A stretch of DNA of 43,822 bases from an uncultured Atopobiaceae bacterium (GTDB taxonomy: Bacteria; Actinomycetota; Coriobacteriia; Coriobacteriales; Atopobiaceae): contig CALUHH010000003.1 in assembly GCA_944320385.1 (NCBI GenBank), positions 78,638-122,459 of the forward strand, written 5' to 3'. The position numbers were made by a program, and so were the translations under genes. Under the pieces are notes generated by a model that worked only from the letters and a program-made list of their open reading frames with translations, was not told the DNA's origin and searched no databases. Positions 9,476 to 18,877 of the stretch are shown here, in pieces (position 1 is the first letter of the stretch; each line of letters opens with the position of its first letter).

Positions 9476-10593
9476 GAGCCACCTCCCCCTGCAAGCTCGA
9501 CGTTCTTCTCGCCCAGCGTCCTGCGCACCCAGTCGACGTTGCCCAGGACCACGCGCTCCAGCTCCCCCACGGAGCCAAAGGTCCGCGGCGCGCGCAGCCA
9601 GCGCACAAAGACCACGCTCACGCGCGTGCCGTAGAGGTCCCCCGCAAAGCCCAGCAGCGTTGCCTCCAGGAAGGGCGCGCCCTCCTCGCCGGGCGAGAAG
9701 GACCGGGGCTTGCCCACGTTGATCGCGGCGGGCCAGGCAAGGTCCCCGCAGGCCACGTAGCCCGCATAGACGCCCTCCGCCGGGAGCGCGACGCCCTCCC
9801 CCACGCGCACGTTGGCCGTGGGGAAGCCAAAGCCCGTGCCCTCGCCGCGGCCGTGCTCGACCGCGCCGCTCACGTGGTGGCACCGGCCGAGCAGCCCGGC
9901 AGCCTCCTCGACGGCGCCCTCGGCGAGCAGCCCGCGGATGCGCGTGGCCGTGATCGGCGCGCCGCCCTCGTCGGCGAGCTCCATGCCGACGACGCCAAAT
10001 CCGTCAATGCGTCCCAGCTCGGAGAGGGCATCGACGTCGCCCGCGCCGCCGGCGCCCAGTCGAAAGTCCGCGCCCACGACGATGCGGTCGAGGTCGGCGA
10101 GCCCGCCCAGGACCTCGCGCACGAAGCGGTCGTACGGGAGGGCGGCGAGCTCAGGCGTGAAGTCGATGACGACGAGCCGGTCGACGCCCGGGGCCGCACC
10201 CAGGGCGCGCAGGCGCGCCTCGTCGCTCAGCAGCATGCGCTGGGGATGACCCGGGGAGAGGACGACGGACGGGTCGGGCGAGAACGTGACGACCACGAGC
10301 TCGTCGCCGCGCGCGTCCGCCTCCTCGCGCGCGCGGGAGATCAGGACGCGGTGGCCCCGGTGCACGCCGTCGAACGCCCCGATCGCACACACCGCCCGCG
10401 CGCCGGGACTCTGTGATTTGGGGACAGTCCCCAACTCGCAGACGTCGCGCGGAAAGGCAAACAGCGAGGCGCGCACGAGGTCGCGGGCCGCGTCGTCGCC
10501 GAGCGGGCGCTCCGGCGAGAGCGCGATGAGGCGCGGCGCGAGGTCCTTCTCGCCCGTTCTGTTAATTGGGGACTGTCCCCAACTGACAGACAT
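9472..10593 (-). CDS. ribF: Bifunctional riboflavin kinase / FAD synthetase with repeat-derived N-terminal sequence
   Basis: RibF converts riboflavin to FMN and FAD. The 373-residue protein has the FAD-synthetase nucleotide motif AIGAFDGVHRGH near residue 70 and the kinase-domain motif GFGFPTANV near 255. The start at 10593 shares a base with the truB stop (TGATG), so coupling supports it. The N-terminus is unusual: the first 12 residues (MSVSWGQSPINR) and the stretch CELGTVPKSQ near residue 53 are translations of two copies of the GGGGAC-N-GTCCCC palindrome, making the leader about 45 residues longer than typical. The dispersed 10-bp word encodes GEKD right after the first copy and GEKN close to the C-terminus (9502-9511). 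Confidence 0.94.
   Translation of the reverse strand: MSVSWGQSPINRTGEKDLAPRLIALSPERPLGDDAARDLVRASLFAFPRDVCELGTVPKSQSPGARAVCAIGAFDGVHRGHRVLISRAREEADARGDELVVVTFSPDPSVVLSPGHPQRMLLSDEARLRALGAAPGVDRLVVIDFTPELAALPYDRFVREVLGGLADLDRIVVGADFRLGAGGAGDVDALSELGRIDGFGVVGMELADEGGAPITATRIRGLLAEGAVEEAAGLLGRCHHVSGAVEHGRGEGTGFGFPTANVRVGEGVALPAEGVYAGYVACGDLAWPAAINVGKPRSFSPGEEGAPFLEATLLGFAGDLYGTRVSVVFVRWLRAPRTFGSVGELERVVLGNVDWVRRTLGEKNVELAGGGGS
10411..10441. repeat. GGGGAC-N-GTCCCC palindrome inside ribF
   Basis: A 31-bp imperfect palindrome centred on TTTGGGGACAGTCCCCAA. It is in frame with ribF and is read there as CELGTVPKSQ. Confidence 0.85.
10559..10589. repeat. GGGGAC-N-GTCCCC palindrome at the 5' end of ribF
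   Basis: A palindrome with core AATTGGGGACTGTCCCCAA, starting one codon after the ribF ATG and read as SVSWGQSPIN. It lies next to a copy of CGAGAAGGAC (10543-10552 on the minus strand). Confidence 0.88.
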
Positions 10594-11510
10594 CAGCGGA
10601 CCCCCTCGATGGCCTGGGGGAAGTTGGACTCGCACACGAGGTGGCGCCCGTCGCAGCGCCAGATGCCGGCGAGCCCGCCGCCAAAGGTGAGCGCCACGCG
10701 CCGGCCGCGGGGGACGTCGCCGGCGTCGATGCGCCGTCCGCACATGACGTCGGCGACCTCCTCGAGCGCGAGCTCGCGCCGCGCGAGGCCGAGCGTGGCC
10801 ACCGGGTCGAGGCAGCGCTCGTGCACGAGCTCCGCGCCGCGCGCGTCGAGCTCGTCGAGGCTCACGCAGTCCGCCAGCGTGACGGGCCCGGCAAAGGTGC
10901 GCTCCAGCGCGCGGACGTGGGCGCGGCAGCCGAGGTCGCGGCCCAGGTCGCGCGCGACGCTGCGCACGTAGGTCCCCTTGGAGACGTCGAGGTCGAGCTC
11001 CCAGGTCCGCGCCTCGCGATCGACGCCGCGCAGCTCGGCGGCGTAGATGCGGACGCGCCGGGCGGCGAGCTCGAGCTCCTCGCCCGCGCGCGCGGCGTCG
11101 TAGGCGCGCCTCCCGCCCACGGAGACGGCCGAGAAGGACGGCGGGACCTGGTCGTGCTCGCCCACGAGGCGGGCGACCTCGCGCGCGGCGCGCTCGGGGT
11201 CGAGCAGCTCGTCCGGCACCGCGGCGGTGAGCGTGACCTCGCCCTCGGCGTCGTCGGTCGTGGTCTCGGCGCCCAGCTGGAAGGTGGCGCGGTAGCCCTT
11301 GCGGTCGAGCGTGAGCAGGCCCAGCAGCTTGGTGGCCTGGCCGATGCCCACCACGAGCACGCCGGTCGCAGCCGGGTCGAGCGTGCCGGCGTGGCCCACG
11401 CGCTTCTCGCCCACCGCGCGACGGACGCGGGAGACGACGTCGTGGCTCGTGCAGCCGGCGGGCTTGTCTACGGCGATGAGCGCGGAGAAGGCGCTCGGAC
11501 GGCGGGCCAA
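10593..11510 (-). CDS. truB: tRNA pseudouridine-55 synthase
   Basis: TruB makes the universal pseudouridine 55 in the tRNA T-loop. The 305-residue protein has the catalytic-loop motif GHAGTLDPAATGVLVVG near residues 38-54, the N-terminal AVDKPAGCTSHDVV, and the family motif SKGTYVRSVARDLG near 170. No ATG lies at the expected place; the best start is TTG at 11510, two bases after the nrnA stop (TGA-CC-TTG), which puts AVDKPAG near residue 15 as usual. The stop overlaps the ribF start. The codons of PSFSAV (11130-11139) are a copy of the dispersed word. Confidence 0.94.
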   Translation of the reverse strand: MARRPSAFSALIAVDKPAGCTSHDVVSRVRRAVGEKRVGHAGTLDPAATGVLVVGIGQATKLLGLLTLDRKGYRATFQLGAETTTDDAEGEVTLTAAVPDELLDPERAAREVARLVGEHDQVPPSFSAVSVGGRRAYDAARAGEELELAARRVRIYAAELRGVDREARTWELDLDVSKGTYVRSVARDLGRDLGCRAHVRALERTFAGPVTLADCVSLDELDARGAELVHERCLDPVATLGLARRELALEEVADVMCGRRIDAGDVPRGRRVALTFGGGLAGIWRCDGRHLVCESNFPQAIEGVR

Positions 11511-11512
11511 GG

Positions 11513-12541
11513 TCAGAGCTCCGCGGTCGCCGGGGGCTCGACGTAGAGGGCGCGCAGCTTGGGAAGCACGGTGGAGAGGGCCTGGTCGATGTCGCCCTCG
11601 ACGGTGAACCCGGCCGCCGCCGGGTGGCCGCCGCCGCCCATCTCGCGCGCGATGGCGGAGATGTCGCGGTCGGACTTGGCGCGCAGGTTGCCGCGCACCT
11701 TGCCGCCGGGCACCTCCTTGAGGAAGAGCGCCACCTCGCAGCCGTCGACGCGGCGCACCAGGTCGACGAGGCCGTCGCACTCGGCAACGGGCACGCCCGT
11801 GGCGGCGAAGTCGGCCGAGGTTGCGTAGCTGTAGGCGATCTTGCCGCGCTCGAAGGTGACGATGCGGCCCATCACCGTGGCGGAGAGGTGCAGGTACGCG
11901 AGGCGGTCGCTCTGGTAGACGTGCAGCGACACCTCGGAGGGCGAGCCGCCCGCCTCCACGAGCGCGCTCGCGACGCAGAAGGCCTCGCCGTCGGCGTTCT
12001 GGTACTGGAAGCAGCCCGTGTCGGTCATGAGGGCGCAGAGCAGGTTCTGCGCCATGGTGGGCGTGAGCGCGCAGCCCGCGTGGCGGGCGAACTCGGTGAC
12101 GATCACGCCCGCCGCCGCGGCGTCCGGGCGCACCACGCCGGCGTCCCAGCAAGGCTCGTCGCAGGGGTGATGGTCGAGGACCGCCACGTGAGCGGAGCGC
12201 TCGAGGACGGCGCGCGCGTCGGCGAGCCGCCCGGGCTGGGAGAGGTCCACACAGACAAAGAGGTCCGGCGAGCCCTCGTACTCGCAGGCGCGCACGTGCC
12301 GCTCGACCCCGGGGAGGAACTCGTAGATCCTCGGAACCACGTCGTTGTCGGCGAGAAGGACCGTGACCTCGCGGCCCGGCCAGGTGCGCTCGATGACCTC
12401 GGCCAGGGCGAGGCACGAGCCGAGCGCGTCACCGTCCGGCGAGGTGTGCGCGCAGATGGCGATCGTGCGCGCGTCCTCGATCAGCCGGCAGATGGCGTCG
12501 AACTGCTCGTCCTGGCCGGCGCGTTCGCAGCTGCCCCCCAT
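11513..12541 (-). CDS. nrnA: DHH/DHHA1 phosphoesterase (nanoRNase / pAp phosphatase, NrnA family)
   Basis: NrnA-type enzymes degrade oligoribonucleotides of two to five bases and remove the 3'-phosphate of pAp. The 342-residue protein has the metal motifs HTSPDGDALGS near residue 32 and VLDHHPCD near 122, and the DHHA1 glycine motif GGGGHPAAAGF near 312. Its place between rbfA and truB is the standard position of this gene in Gram-positive nusA-infB operons. A 9-bp gap separates it from rbfA. VLLADND (12352-12361) uses the dispersed word. Confidence 0.93.
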   Translation of the reverse strand: MGGSCERAGQDEQFDAICRLIEDARTIAICAHTSPDGDALGSCLALAEVIERTWPGREVTVLLADNDVVPRIYEFLPGVERHVRACEYEGSPDLFVCVDLSQPGRLADARAVLERSAHVAVLDHHPCDEPCWDAGVVRPDAAAAGVIVTEFARHAGCALTPTMAQNLLCALMTDTGCFQYQNADGEAFCVASALVEAGGSPSEVSLHVYQSDRLAYLHLSATVMGRIVTFERGKIAYSYATSADFAATGVPVAECDGLVDLVRRVDGCEVALFLKEVPGGKVRGNLRAKSDRDISAIAREMGGGGHPAAAGFTVEGDIDQALSTVLPKLRALYVEPPATAEL

Positions 12542-12550
12542 GAGCGCCCC

Positions 12551-12961
12551 CTACTCCTCGTCCTTCTCGGCCGGCTCGACCTGCTCGACCGGGTAGCCGA
12601 ACTCGTCCTTCTCCACGGAGAGCGTGGGCGGGACCTCCTCGAGGGCGCGCGAGATGCGCTCCGCCTCGTCGGTGGTGGTGTCGATGCGGAAGTCCAGCTC
12701 GGGCGTCACGCGCCAGCTGAGCGAGCGGCCCAGAAGCGAGCGGATGCGGCCCTTGGCGCGGGCCAGGGCGGCGGTGACCTCGTCGTAGCGGTCGGCGTCG
12801 CAGCTCACGTACGCGCGCAGGTAGGACTTGTCGATCGAGACCTCCACGCCCGTGACGGTCACGAGCGCGAGGTCGGGGTCGGAGACCTCGAAGAGCAGGA
12901 TGCTCGCGAGCTTCTCGCGCGCGAGCTCGTTGGTCCTTCTCGAGTGCTGGTTCTGCTTCAT
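12551..12961 (-). CDS. rbfA: Ribosome-binding factor A
   Basis: RbfA is a 30S maturation factor that assists processing of the 16S rRNA 5' end. The 136-residue KH-like protein begins SRRTNELAREKLASILLFEVSDPDL and contains VTVTGVEVSIDKSYLRAYV, both family-typical. The acidic tail PAEKDEE is encoded by a copy of the dispersed word at the last codons (12560-12569). It sits in the conserved infB-rbfA order. Confidence 0.95.
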   Translation of the reverse strand: MKQNQHSRRTNELAREKLASILLFEVSDPDLALVTVTGVEVSIDKSYLRAYVSCDADRYDEVTAALARAKGRIRSLLGRSLSWRVTPELDFRIDTTTDEAERISRALEEVPPTLSVEKDEFGYPVEQVEPAEKDEE

Positions 12962-12963
12962 GC

Positions 12964-13038
12964 TATGCCCCCTGGCAGATCGGGGCGGGCCAGACGCCCG
13001 CCCCGCGATGTCCCAAAAGTGTCCTGTCCCTCTTTGGG
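12964..13038 (-). repeat. Hairpins in the infB-rbfA gap
   Basis: On the minus strand GTCCCAAAGAGGGACAGGACACTTTTGGGACA forms an imperfect hairpin (13011-13039; a GGGACAG variant of the palindrome family), followed by GCGGGCGTCTGGCCCGCCC. They may partly terminate or stabilise the mRNA between infB and rbfA. Confidence 0.5.
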
Positions 13039-13039
13039 A

Positions 13040-15661
13040 CTACTCCGTGCGCGCGACCTGGTCGATGCGGAAGCCCTCGATCTGGTCGCCGGGCTTGACG
13101 TCCTGGAAGTTCTCCAGGCCGATGCCGCACTCGAAGCCGGCCTTGACGCTCTTGACGTCGTCCTTGTAGCGGCGCAGCGAGGCGATCTTGCCCTCGTAGA
13201 CGACGATGCCGTCGCGCACGAGGCGCACCTGGTCGTCGCGGGAGATCTCGCCCTCGACGATCATGCAGCCCGCGGCGATGCCGACCTTGGGCACCTTGAA
13301 GGTGTCGCGGACCTCGGCCGTGCCCGTCTGGACCTCGACCTCGGTGGGCTTGAGCATGCCGATGCGGGCGGCGTCGATCTCCTCGATCGCCTTGTAGATG
13401 ACGCTGTAGGTGCGGATCTCGACGCCGTCGCGCTCGGCCGCGGCGCGGGCCTTGGCCTCCGGGCGCACGCCGAAGCCGATGATGATGGCGTTGGAGGCGT
13501 CCGCGAGCACGACGTCGGTCTCGGTGATCGCGCCGACGGCGGAGTGGATCGTGTTGATGCGCACCTCGGACTGGTCCATCTTGTCGAGCGAGTCCTGCAG
13601 CGCCTCGATCGAGCCCTGGACGTCGGCCTTGATGATGAGGTTGAGCTCCTTGACCTCGGCGTCGGCCATGGTGTCGAAGAGGTTCTCCAGGGTGACGTGC
13701 TTGACGCGGTTCTGCTCCTCGATGCGGGCCTTGAGGGCGCGCTGGTCGGCCAGGTCGCGGGCGTCGCGGTCGTCCTGGAAGACGCGGAACTCGTCGCCGG
13801 CCATCGGCACGCTCTGCAGGCCCAGGATCTCGACGGCGTCGGAGGGGCCGGCCTCGGTGACGGAGTTGCCCTTGGGGTCGAGCATCGCGCGGACGCGGCC
13901 GTAGGCCAGGCCCGCCACCAGGGCGTCGCCGATGCGCAGGGTGCCGCGGGTCACGAGCACCGTGGCCACCGAGCCGCGGCCGCGGTCGAGCTTGGCCTCG
14001 AGGACGTTGCCGGAGGCGAAGGTGTCCGGGTTGGCCTTGAGCTCGAGGACGTCGGCCTGGAGCAGGATGGTGTCGAGCAGCTCCTCGATGCCGATCTTCT
14101 GGCGCGCGGAGATGTTGACGAACATGTTCTGCCCGCCCCACTCCTCGGGGATGATGCCGTACTCGGTGAGCTCCTGGCGGACCTTGTCCGGGTTGGCGCC
14201 GGGCTTGTCGATCTTGTTGACGGCCACGATGATGGGCACGCCGGCGGCCTTGGCGTGGTTGATCGACTCGACGGTCTGCGGCATGACGCCGTCGTCGGCG
14301 GCGACGATCAGGATGACGATGTCGGTCACCTTGGCGCCGCGGGCGCGCATGGCCGTGAAGGTCTCGTGGCCCGGGGTGTCGATGAAGGTGATCTTGCGAC
14401 CGCCCACGGTGACCTGCGAGGCGCCGATGGCCTGCGTGATGCCGCCGGCCTCGCCCTCGGCCACGCCGGTGTGGCGGATGGCGTCCAGAAGCGACGTCTT
14501 GCCGTGGTCGACGTGGCCCATGACGGTGACCACGGGCGGGCGGTCCTTGAGCGTGGACGGGTCGTCGTAGAAGGTGAAGGAGTTCTCCTCCTCCTTGGTC
14601 ATGACCTTGACGTCGCGTCCGAGGTCGTCGGCGACGAGCTCGATGAGGTCGTCGGACATGGACTCGGTGAGCGTGAGCGGGGTGCCCAGCAAGAACAGGC
14701 GCTTGATGATGTCGTTGGCGGGCACGCCGAGAAGCTCGGCGAGGTCCTGGACCGTGGAGCCCTGCGGGACCTTCACGGTGTCGAGCTGCGAGAGGTCCTG
14801 GTCGTTGGCGAGGGCCTCCTCGATGCGATGCTCCATCGCCGCCTCGGCCGCCTGCTTCTGGCGGCGCTCCTTGCGCCTCTTGCGGCGGCCGGTGGACTCG
14901 CGGGACGCCTCCTCGACGGCGACGCGCGCCTCCTCGAGGACGCGGCTCCTGTTGTAGGCCTCGGCCTCGCGGGCCATGCGGCTGTAGCGGTCCTCGCCGC
15001 CCTCGGCGCCGCGGCGGCCCTTCTTGCCGCGACGACGGCCCTCGCCGTCGCCGGCGGGCGCGGAGCCCGGCGCGGAGGCCGCCTGCGCGGGCGCGGAGGA
15101 GCGGCGCGCGGGGCCCTCGGAGCGACGACGGCCGCCCTGGCCCTCGGCCTTCTTCTGCGCGGCCTCATCGGCCTGGCGCTTGAGGACCTCCTCCTGCTGC
15201 GCGATCTGGTCGAGCAGGGACGAGAAGGACGGGACGGACTTGGGCGCGTTGTCGCGCACGCGGTTGCGCTCGGCCTCCTCCTTGGCCCTGCGCTCGGCCT
15301 CGGCCTTCTCCGCCTCCGCCTTCTTGCGAGCCTCCTCGGCGGCGGCGCGGCGGCGCTCCTCCTCGGCGCGCTCGCGCTCGCGGCGCTGCTCGGCCTCGAG
15401 GCGCTCGGCCTCGGCCTTCTCGGCGGCGATGCGGGCCTCCTCGGCCTTGGCCGCCTCCTCGGCCGCCTTTGCCGCCTCGATCTCGGCGGCGCGGGCCTCG
15501 AGGATGGGCTGGAGCTTCTTGCGGACCATGGAGACGTAGGCGTCCTCGAGCGTCGAGGACGCGGACTTGGCCGGGATCTTCATGTCCTTCAGGTGGTCGA
15601 GCATCTCCTTGCTCGACATACCGTATTCCTTCGCGAGGTCATGTACGCGCGTCTTTGCCAT
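13040..15661 (-). CDS. infB: Translation initiation factor IF-2
   Basis: IF-2 is the GTPase that places initiator tRNA on the 30S subunit and promotes 50S joining. The 873-residue protein begins with the IF2_N module ([20 protein letters not shown]). A long charged Ala/Glu/Arg-rich coiled segment follows (about 55-160), then a Gly/Arg/Ser-rich linker. The G domain has [14 protein letters not shown] near 380, DTPGHETF and NKIDKP, and domains II-IV end with the C2 fold carrying [17 protein letters not shown]. Length and order match high-GC Gram-positive IF-2. It lies between nusA and rbfA; the usual ylxR between nusA and infB is absent. Confidence 0.98.
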   Translation of the reverse strand: MAKTRVHDLAKEYGMSSKEMLDHLKDMKIPAKSASSTLEDAYVSMVRKKLQPILEARAAEIEAAKAAEEAAKAEEARIAAEKAEAERLEAEQRRERERAEEERRRAAAEEARKKAEAEKAEAERRAKEEAERNRVRDNAPKSVPSFSSLLDQIAQQEEVLKRQADEAAQKKAEGQGGRRRSEGPARRSSAPAQAASAPGSAPAGDGEGRRRGKKGRRGAEGGEDRYSRMAREAEAYNRSRVLEEARVAVEEASRESTGRRKRRKERRQKQAAEAAMEHRIEEALANDQDLSQLDTVKVPQGSTVQDLAELLGVPANDIIKRLFLLGTPLTLTESMSDDLIELVADDLGRDVKVMTKEEENSFTFYDDPSTLKDRPPVVTVMGHVDHGKTSLLDAIRHTGVAEGEAGGITQAIGASQVTVGGRKITFIDTPGHETFTAMRARGAKVTDIVILIVAADDGVMPQTVESINHAKAAGVPIIVAVNKIDKPGANPDKVRQELTEYGIIPEEWGGQNMFVNISARQKIGIEELLDTILLQADVLELKANPDTFASGNVLEAKLDRGRGSVATVLVTRGTLRIGDALVAGLAYGRVRAMLDPKGNSVTEAGPSDAVEILGLQSVPMAGDEFRVFQDDRDARDLADQRALKARIEEQNRVKHVTLENLFDTMADAEVKELNLIIKADVQGSIEALQDSLDKMDQSEVRINTIHSAVGAITETDVVLADASNAIIIGFGVRPEAKARAAAERDGVEIRTYSVIYKAIEEIDAARIGMLKPTEVEVQTGTAEVRDTFKVPKVGIAAGCMIVEGEISRDDQVRLVRDGIVVYEGKIASLRRYKDDVKSVKAGFECGIGLENFQDVKPGDQIEGFRIDQVARTE

Positions 15662-15727
15662 GTGACCTACCTTCCCGTGCCGGGCGCGGCGCCCGGGTTC
15701 TTCTCTGTTTGCGCTGCGGCGGACGGA

Positions 15728-16972
15728 CTAGATGAGCGAGTCGGGGTCGTCGGAGACCTCGACGCCGGACATCTGCTCGTGGACGCCGCAGAAGCGAGAG
15801 CCCGGTCGGGCCATGTTGCGGCACTGGATGCCGTTCTCGCCCACGTACTCGCAGCGGTGGGACTCGCCGTCGTCCACGAGGTCGTCCTCGGCGACCACGT
15901 GGGAGAGGTCGCGCAGGACGCCCGCGGCGAGCGACTCGTTCTTGATGTCGATGTGCAGCCCCGTGAGGCGGGCGGCGAGGCGGGCGTTCTGGCCCTCCTT
16001 GCCGATGGCGAGCGACAGCTGGTCGTCGGGAACGATGACCGTGGCGTAGCTGTTCTCCTCGTCGATGATGACGCGGCTCACGCGCGCCGGCGAGAGCGCG
16101 GCGGCGACGCGGCGGGCGGGGTCGTCGCTCCACAGGACCACGTCGACGCGCTCGCCGCGGAGCTCGGAGACCACGGTGCGCACGCGGCTTCCCTTGGGGC
16201 CGACGCAGGCGCCCACGGGGTCGAGGTGCGGGTCGTTGGACGAGACGGCGACCTTGGAGCGCACGCCCGGCTCGCGCGCGATGCTGCGAACCTCGACGAT
16301 GCCGTCGTAGACCTCGGGGACCTCGAGCTCGAAGAGGCGGCGCAGGAGGTCCGGGTGGGTGCGGGAGACCACGATCGGCGGGCGCTGGCGCTCGCCGCGG
16401 ACCGCGGGCTGGGTGGCGTTGGGGTCGCGCACGTCGATGATGATGGCGCGGATGCGCTGGTTGTGGCTGTAGCGCTCGCCCGCGGGGCGCTCGTTGCGCT
16501 CCTCGGGGTAGCGGCGCTGGTCGAAGTGGGGCAGCTCGGCCTCCACGCCCTCGCGGATCTTGATGATCGTGAAGTCGGGCGTGGACTGCAGCACCGTGCC
16601 GGTGATGATGTCGCCCACGCGCTGCGAGAACTCCTCGTAGATCTGGACGCGGGCGGCGTTGCGCACGATGGCCTTGATCTCGGCCTTGGCGTGCTGGGCG
16701 GCGATGCGGCTCGTGTCGGGCGGGGTGACGTCGACCTCGTCGAACTCGGCGTACTCGCCGGTCTCCGGGTCCTCCTCGCCGCGCGGGACGAGCTCGTAGA
16801 CGTAGACGCGGCCGGTCTGGCGGTCGATCGTGACGCGAGCGCCAAAGGGCAGGTGGAGCACGTCGGTGTAGCTCTTGGCGAGCGACTGCTCGAGGCGGTC
16901 GATCAGGTAGAGCTGGTCGATGTGCTTCTCCTGGCAGAGGAGCTCGAGGGCTTCCATCATCTCAGAGGCCAT
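15728..16972 (-). CDS. nusA: Transcription termination/antitermination factor NusA with a C-terminal CCCH zinc-binding tail
   Basis: NusA binds RNA polymerase and modulates pausing, termination and antitermination. This 414-residue protein has the N-terminal polymerase-binding domain ([20 protein letters not shown]), an S1 domain ([21 protein letters not shown], near 120) and two KH domains ([15 protein letters not shown] near 240 and [20 protein letters not shown] near 320). After the KH region comes an unusual tail with C-x9-C-x10-C-x2-H spacing ([12 protein letters not shown]...FCGVHE, near 375-400), likely a small zinc finger. AR2-type repeats are absent. The start at 16972 has GGAAAGGA upstream. 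Confidence 0.95.
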   Translation of the reverse strand: MASEMMEALELLCQEKHIDQLYLIDRLEQSLAKSYTDVLHLPFGARVTIDRQTGRVYVYELVPRGEEDPETGEYAEFDEVDVTPPDTSRIAAQHAKAEIKAIVRNAARVQIYEEFSQRVGDIITGTVLQSTPDFTIIKIREGVEAELPHFDQRRYPEERNERPAGERYSHNQRIRAIIIDVRDPNATQPAVRGERQRPPIVVSRTHPDLLRRLFELEVPEVYDGIVEVRSIAREPGVRSKVAVSSNDPHLDPVGACVGPKGSRVRTVVSELRGERVDVVLWSDDPARRVAAALSPARVSRVIIDEENSYATVIVPDDQLSLAIGKEGQNARLAARLTGLHIDIKNESLAAGVLRDLSHVVAEDDLVDDGESHRCEYVGENGIQCRNMARPGSRFCGVHEQMSGVEVSDDPDSLI

Positions 16973-16988
16973 GGTTATCCTTTCCCGC

Positions 16989-17480
16989 TTACTTCGACGC
17001 GCCCGACGCGGAGAAGTCGGGCTTGATCGTGCACTTCCTGATGTCATCGAGGGCGAGCTCGACGCGCTCGCCGTCGCACTCGAGGGCCACCGTGGCGCCC
17101 TCGATGCCGAGCAGGGTGCCGGTGTAGCGGCGCCTGCCCTCCCCCGGGGCCAGCGAGACCTGGACGGTCTGCCCGGCAAAGCGCGCGAAGTCGCGCGGCT
17201 TGCGCAGCGGTCGGGCCATGCCCGGGGACGAGACCTCGAGCGTGAAGCTCGAGGGGATGGGGTCGAGCTCGTCGAGGGCGTCGGAGATCCAGCCGGTCTC
17301 CGCGGTCACCTCGTCGAGCGAGATCGTGGGCGCGTCCTCGCTTGCGTGGTCGATGCGCACGCGCACGCACGGCGCCTTGCTCGCGCCGACGACCTCGACG
17401 TCCACGACGTCGATGCCGCGTCCGGCGGCAAGGGGCTCCAGCGCGTCGATGATCTGCTGCTCGAGGCCAAGCTTTGGCAT
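16989..17480 (-). CDS. rimP: Ribosome maturation factor RimP
   Basis: RimP assists 30S subunit assembly. The 163-residue protein has the two family domains: an N-terminal part with IDVVDVEVVGASKAPCVRVRID and SFTLEVSSPGMARPLRKPRDFARF in the middle (VSSPGxxRPL is the family hallmark), followed by a C-terminal Sm-like barrel (GTLLGIEGATVALEC). It is the first gene of the rimP-nusA-infB unit, with its own strong promoter upstream and GAGGAGG before the ATG. Confidence 0.95.
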   Translation of the reverse strand: MPKLGLEQQIIDALEPLAAGRGIDVVDVEVVGASKAPCVRVRIDHASEDAPTISLDEVTAETGWISDALDELDPIPSSFTLEVSSPGMARPLRKPRDFARFAGQTVQVSLAPGEGRRRYTGTLLGIEGATVALECDGERVELALDDIRKCTIKPDFSASGASK

Positions 17481-17565
17481 GAACCCTCCTCACCTGCATA
17501 CAGAAAGGAAGCGGGGCGAGAAGATCCACCCCACTTCCTGCGATTACAGCTTCGAATACACAGGT

Positions 17566-17594
17566 AGTCTACGGTGTTTTGCCGCATGCGTCAA
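17566..17594 (-). promoter_or_regulatory. Promoter of the rimP-nusA-infB operon
   Basis: TTGACG (17589-17594) and TAGACT (17566-17571) on the minus strand with an ideal 17-bp spacer, about 85 bp before the rimP start. This is the best sigma-70-type promoter in the window. Confidence 0.85.
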
Positions 17595-17667
17595 ATGCGG
17601 CTCCACGATATTCCCACAAGCGGCGCCACCGGACGGCGCGGCGGGCGGGACGGCGGGGCGAGGGCAG

Positions 17668-17736
17668 CCCGAGCATGCCATATGGGACAGAACTGCCCCG
17701 AGCGGAGCCCAGAGTGTCCCCTATGGCATGCTCGGG
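17668..17736. repeat. Inverted repeat with ATGCCATA arms between divergent promoters
   Basis: A 22-bp left arm (17668-17689) and right arm (17715-17736) pair with one mismatch around GAGCATGCCATA. A related inverted repeat lies at 21277-21346. It occupies the space between the leftward rimP promoter and the rightward FHA gene. Confidence 0.8.
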
Positions 17737-17788
17737 CCCGGGGGCGGCAGATCCCGCGCGAGGCGCCCGACCATCGCGCGCGAAACCG

Positions 17789-17794
17789 TATACT
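17789..17794 (+). promoter_or_regulatory. Candidate -10 box of the FHA-kinase unit
   Basis: TATACT in CCGTATACTCTTGAG, 34 bp before the ATG of the FHA gene. No clear -35 lies at the right distance. Confidence 0.5.
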
Positions 17795-17827
17795 CTTGAG
17801 AGCACACGATGAGGGGAGGGGGCACGA

Positions 17828-18787
17828 ATGCCGGACAGGACGCCGAGCTACGTCATGTTTGCGGACCTCAAGCGCTTTGGGCGCATCTCGCACTACGACG
17901 CGGCGAGGATCCTCCTCTCCGACGCGGCGGAGGGCGGGCGACCCTCTCCGCGCTCCCGCGCCGAGGACCGGACCTACCTCTCCCGACAGATCGTCAACGC
18001 CGCGCCGGGGCAGCTTCCGCCCGCGTTCTTCTGCGACTTCTACCACAGCGCCCAGGCGATCCTGGCGAGGCTCCTCTCCCAGCGCGGGGGCGACGCCGCA
18101 AGCCGGGACGAGATGGTGAGCCACTACGCGGGGGACGCGTGCGCGAGCATGCGGGAGGCGCTCGCCCTCTACGGAATCGACGCCAACGTCTACGTTAACC
18201 TGGTGAGGCGCGTGATGGGCAGGGACGACCTCGGCCAGGGCCAGCGCCTCGTCCTTCTCGTCATGCTCTTCCTCATCATGGGCTGCCTCGCCGACCCGGC
18301 CGCCGCCGTCTCCTACATAGACGACTTCATGGAGCAGAACCTGATCCTGCGGACCAGCACCGAGGAGACGGCGTTCATCCCCCGGCCGGAGGGGGCGCGC
18401 CCCGTCGAGGCGCCCGCGCGGATGGGCCTGATCCGCGTCTTTGCGGACAGCTCCGTGAGGGGCGTCGTCTACCCCCTGCGGGGCGGGGACGAGGGCACCG
18501 TGATCGGCGCGCTCTGCTGCGACGCGGGCTCGATCACCGACGTGGACCCCGACGTCTCGGCGCGCCACCTGCTCATCACGAGCTCGGGCGGCACCTGGTA
18601 CGCCACGGGGCTCGGGTCGACCAACGGAACCGTGCTCATGCGACCGGGCTCGGACGACCCCGTCGTGGTGGAGCCTCCGCGCGCCGAGCGCGGCGGCGGC
18701 GCCCCGCGGCCGTGCCGCATCGAGCGGGGCGACCTTCTGTGCCTCGGGTCGACCACGCGGTTCCTGGTCGTTCGCGTGGCTTCCTAG
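17828..18787 (+). CDS. FHA-domain protein
   Basis: This 319-residue protein has a forkhead-associated domain in its C-terminal third. DVDPDVSARHLLITSS, followed by GLGSTNGT near residues 235-265, contains the phosphothreonine-binding Arg/Ser-x-x-His and Asn-Gly features. The N-terminal 190 residues are helical (LFLIMGCLADPAAAVSYIDDF) and unrecognised. No signal peptide is seen, so it is probably cytoplasmic. GAGGGGAGGG precedes the ATG by seven bases. The next gene encodes a Ser/Thr kinase, so the FHA protein is a likely phosphorylation target or reader in the same pathway; that link is inferred from position. Confidence 0.88.
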   Translation: MPDRTPSYVMFADLKRFGRISHYDAARILLSDAAEGGRPSPRSRAEDRTYLSRQIVNAAPGQLPPAFFCDFYHSAQAILARLLSQRGGDAASRDEMVSHYAGDACASMREALALYGIDANVYVNLVRRVMGRDDLGQGQRLVLLVMLFLIMGCLADPAAAVSYIDDFMEQNLILRTSTEETAFIPRPEGARPVEAPARMGLIRVFADSSVRGVVYPLRGGDEGTVIGALCCDAGSITDVDPDVSARHLLITSSGGTWYATGLGSTNGTVLMRPGSDDPVVVEPPRAERGGGAPRPCRIERGDLLCLGSTTRFLVVRVAS

Positions 18788-18877
18788 CACCGTCTCCACG
18801 GTTCGAACTTTTTTGCGCAAAGCGTAGTCCCCCCTTCGCGTTAAGCTGAGATTGAGCGAGCGACATTTGGAGGGGAC

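Noticed and set aside
11624..17026. An 1,800-residue forward reading frame opposite the nusA-infB operon.
   Set aside because: It is the third-position shadow of GC-rich genes on the other strand, with no domains and no ribosome site.
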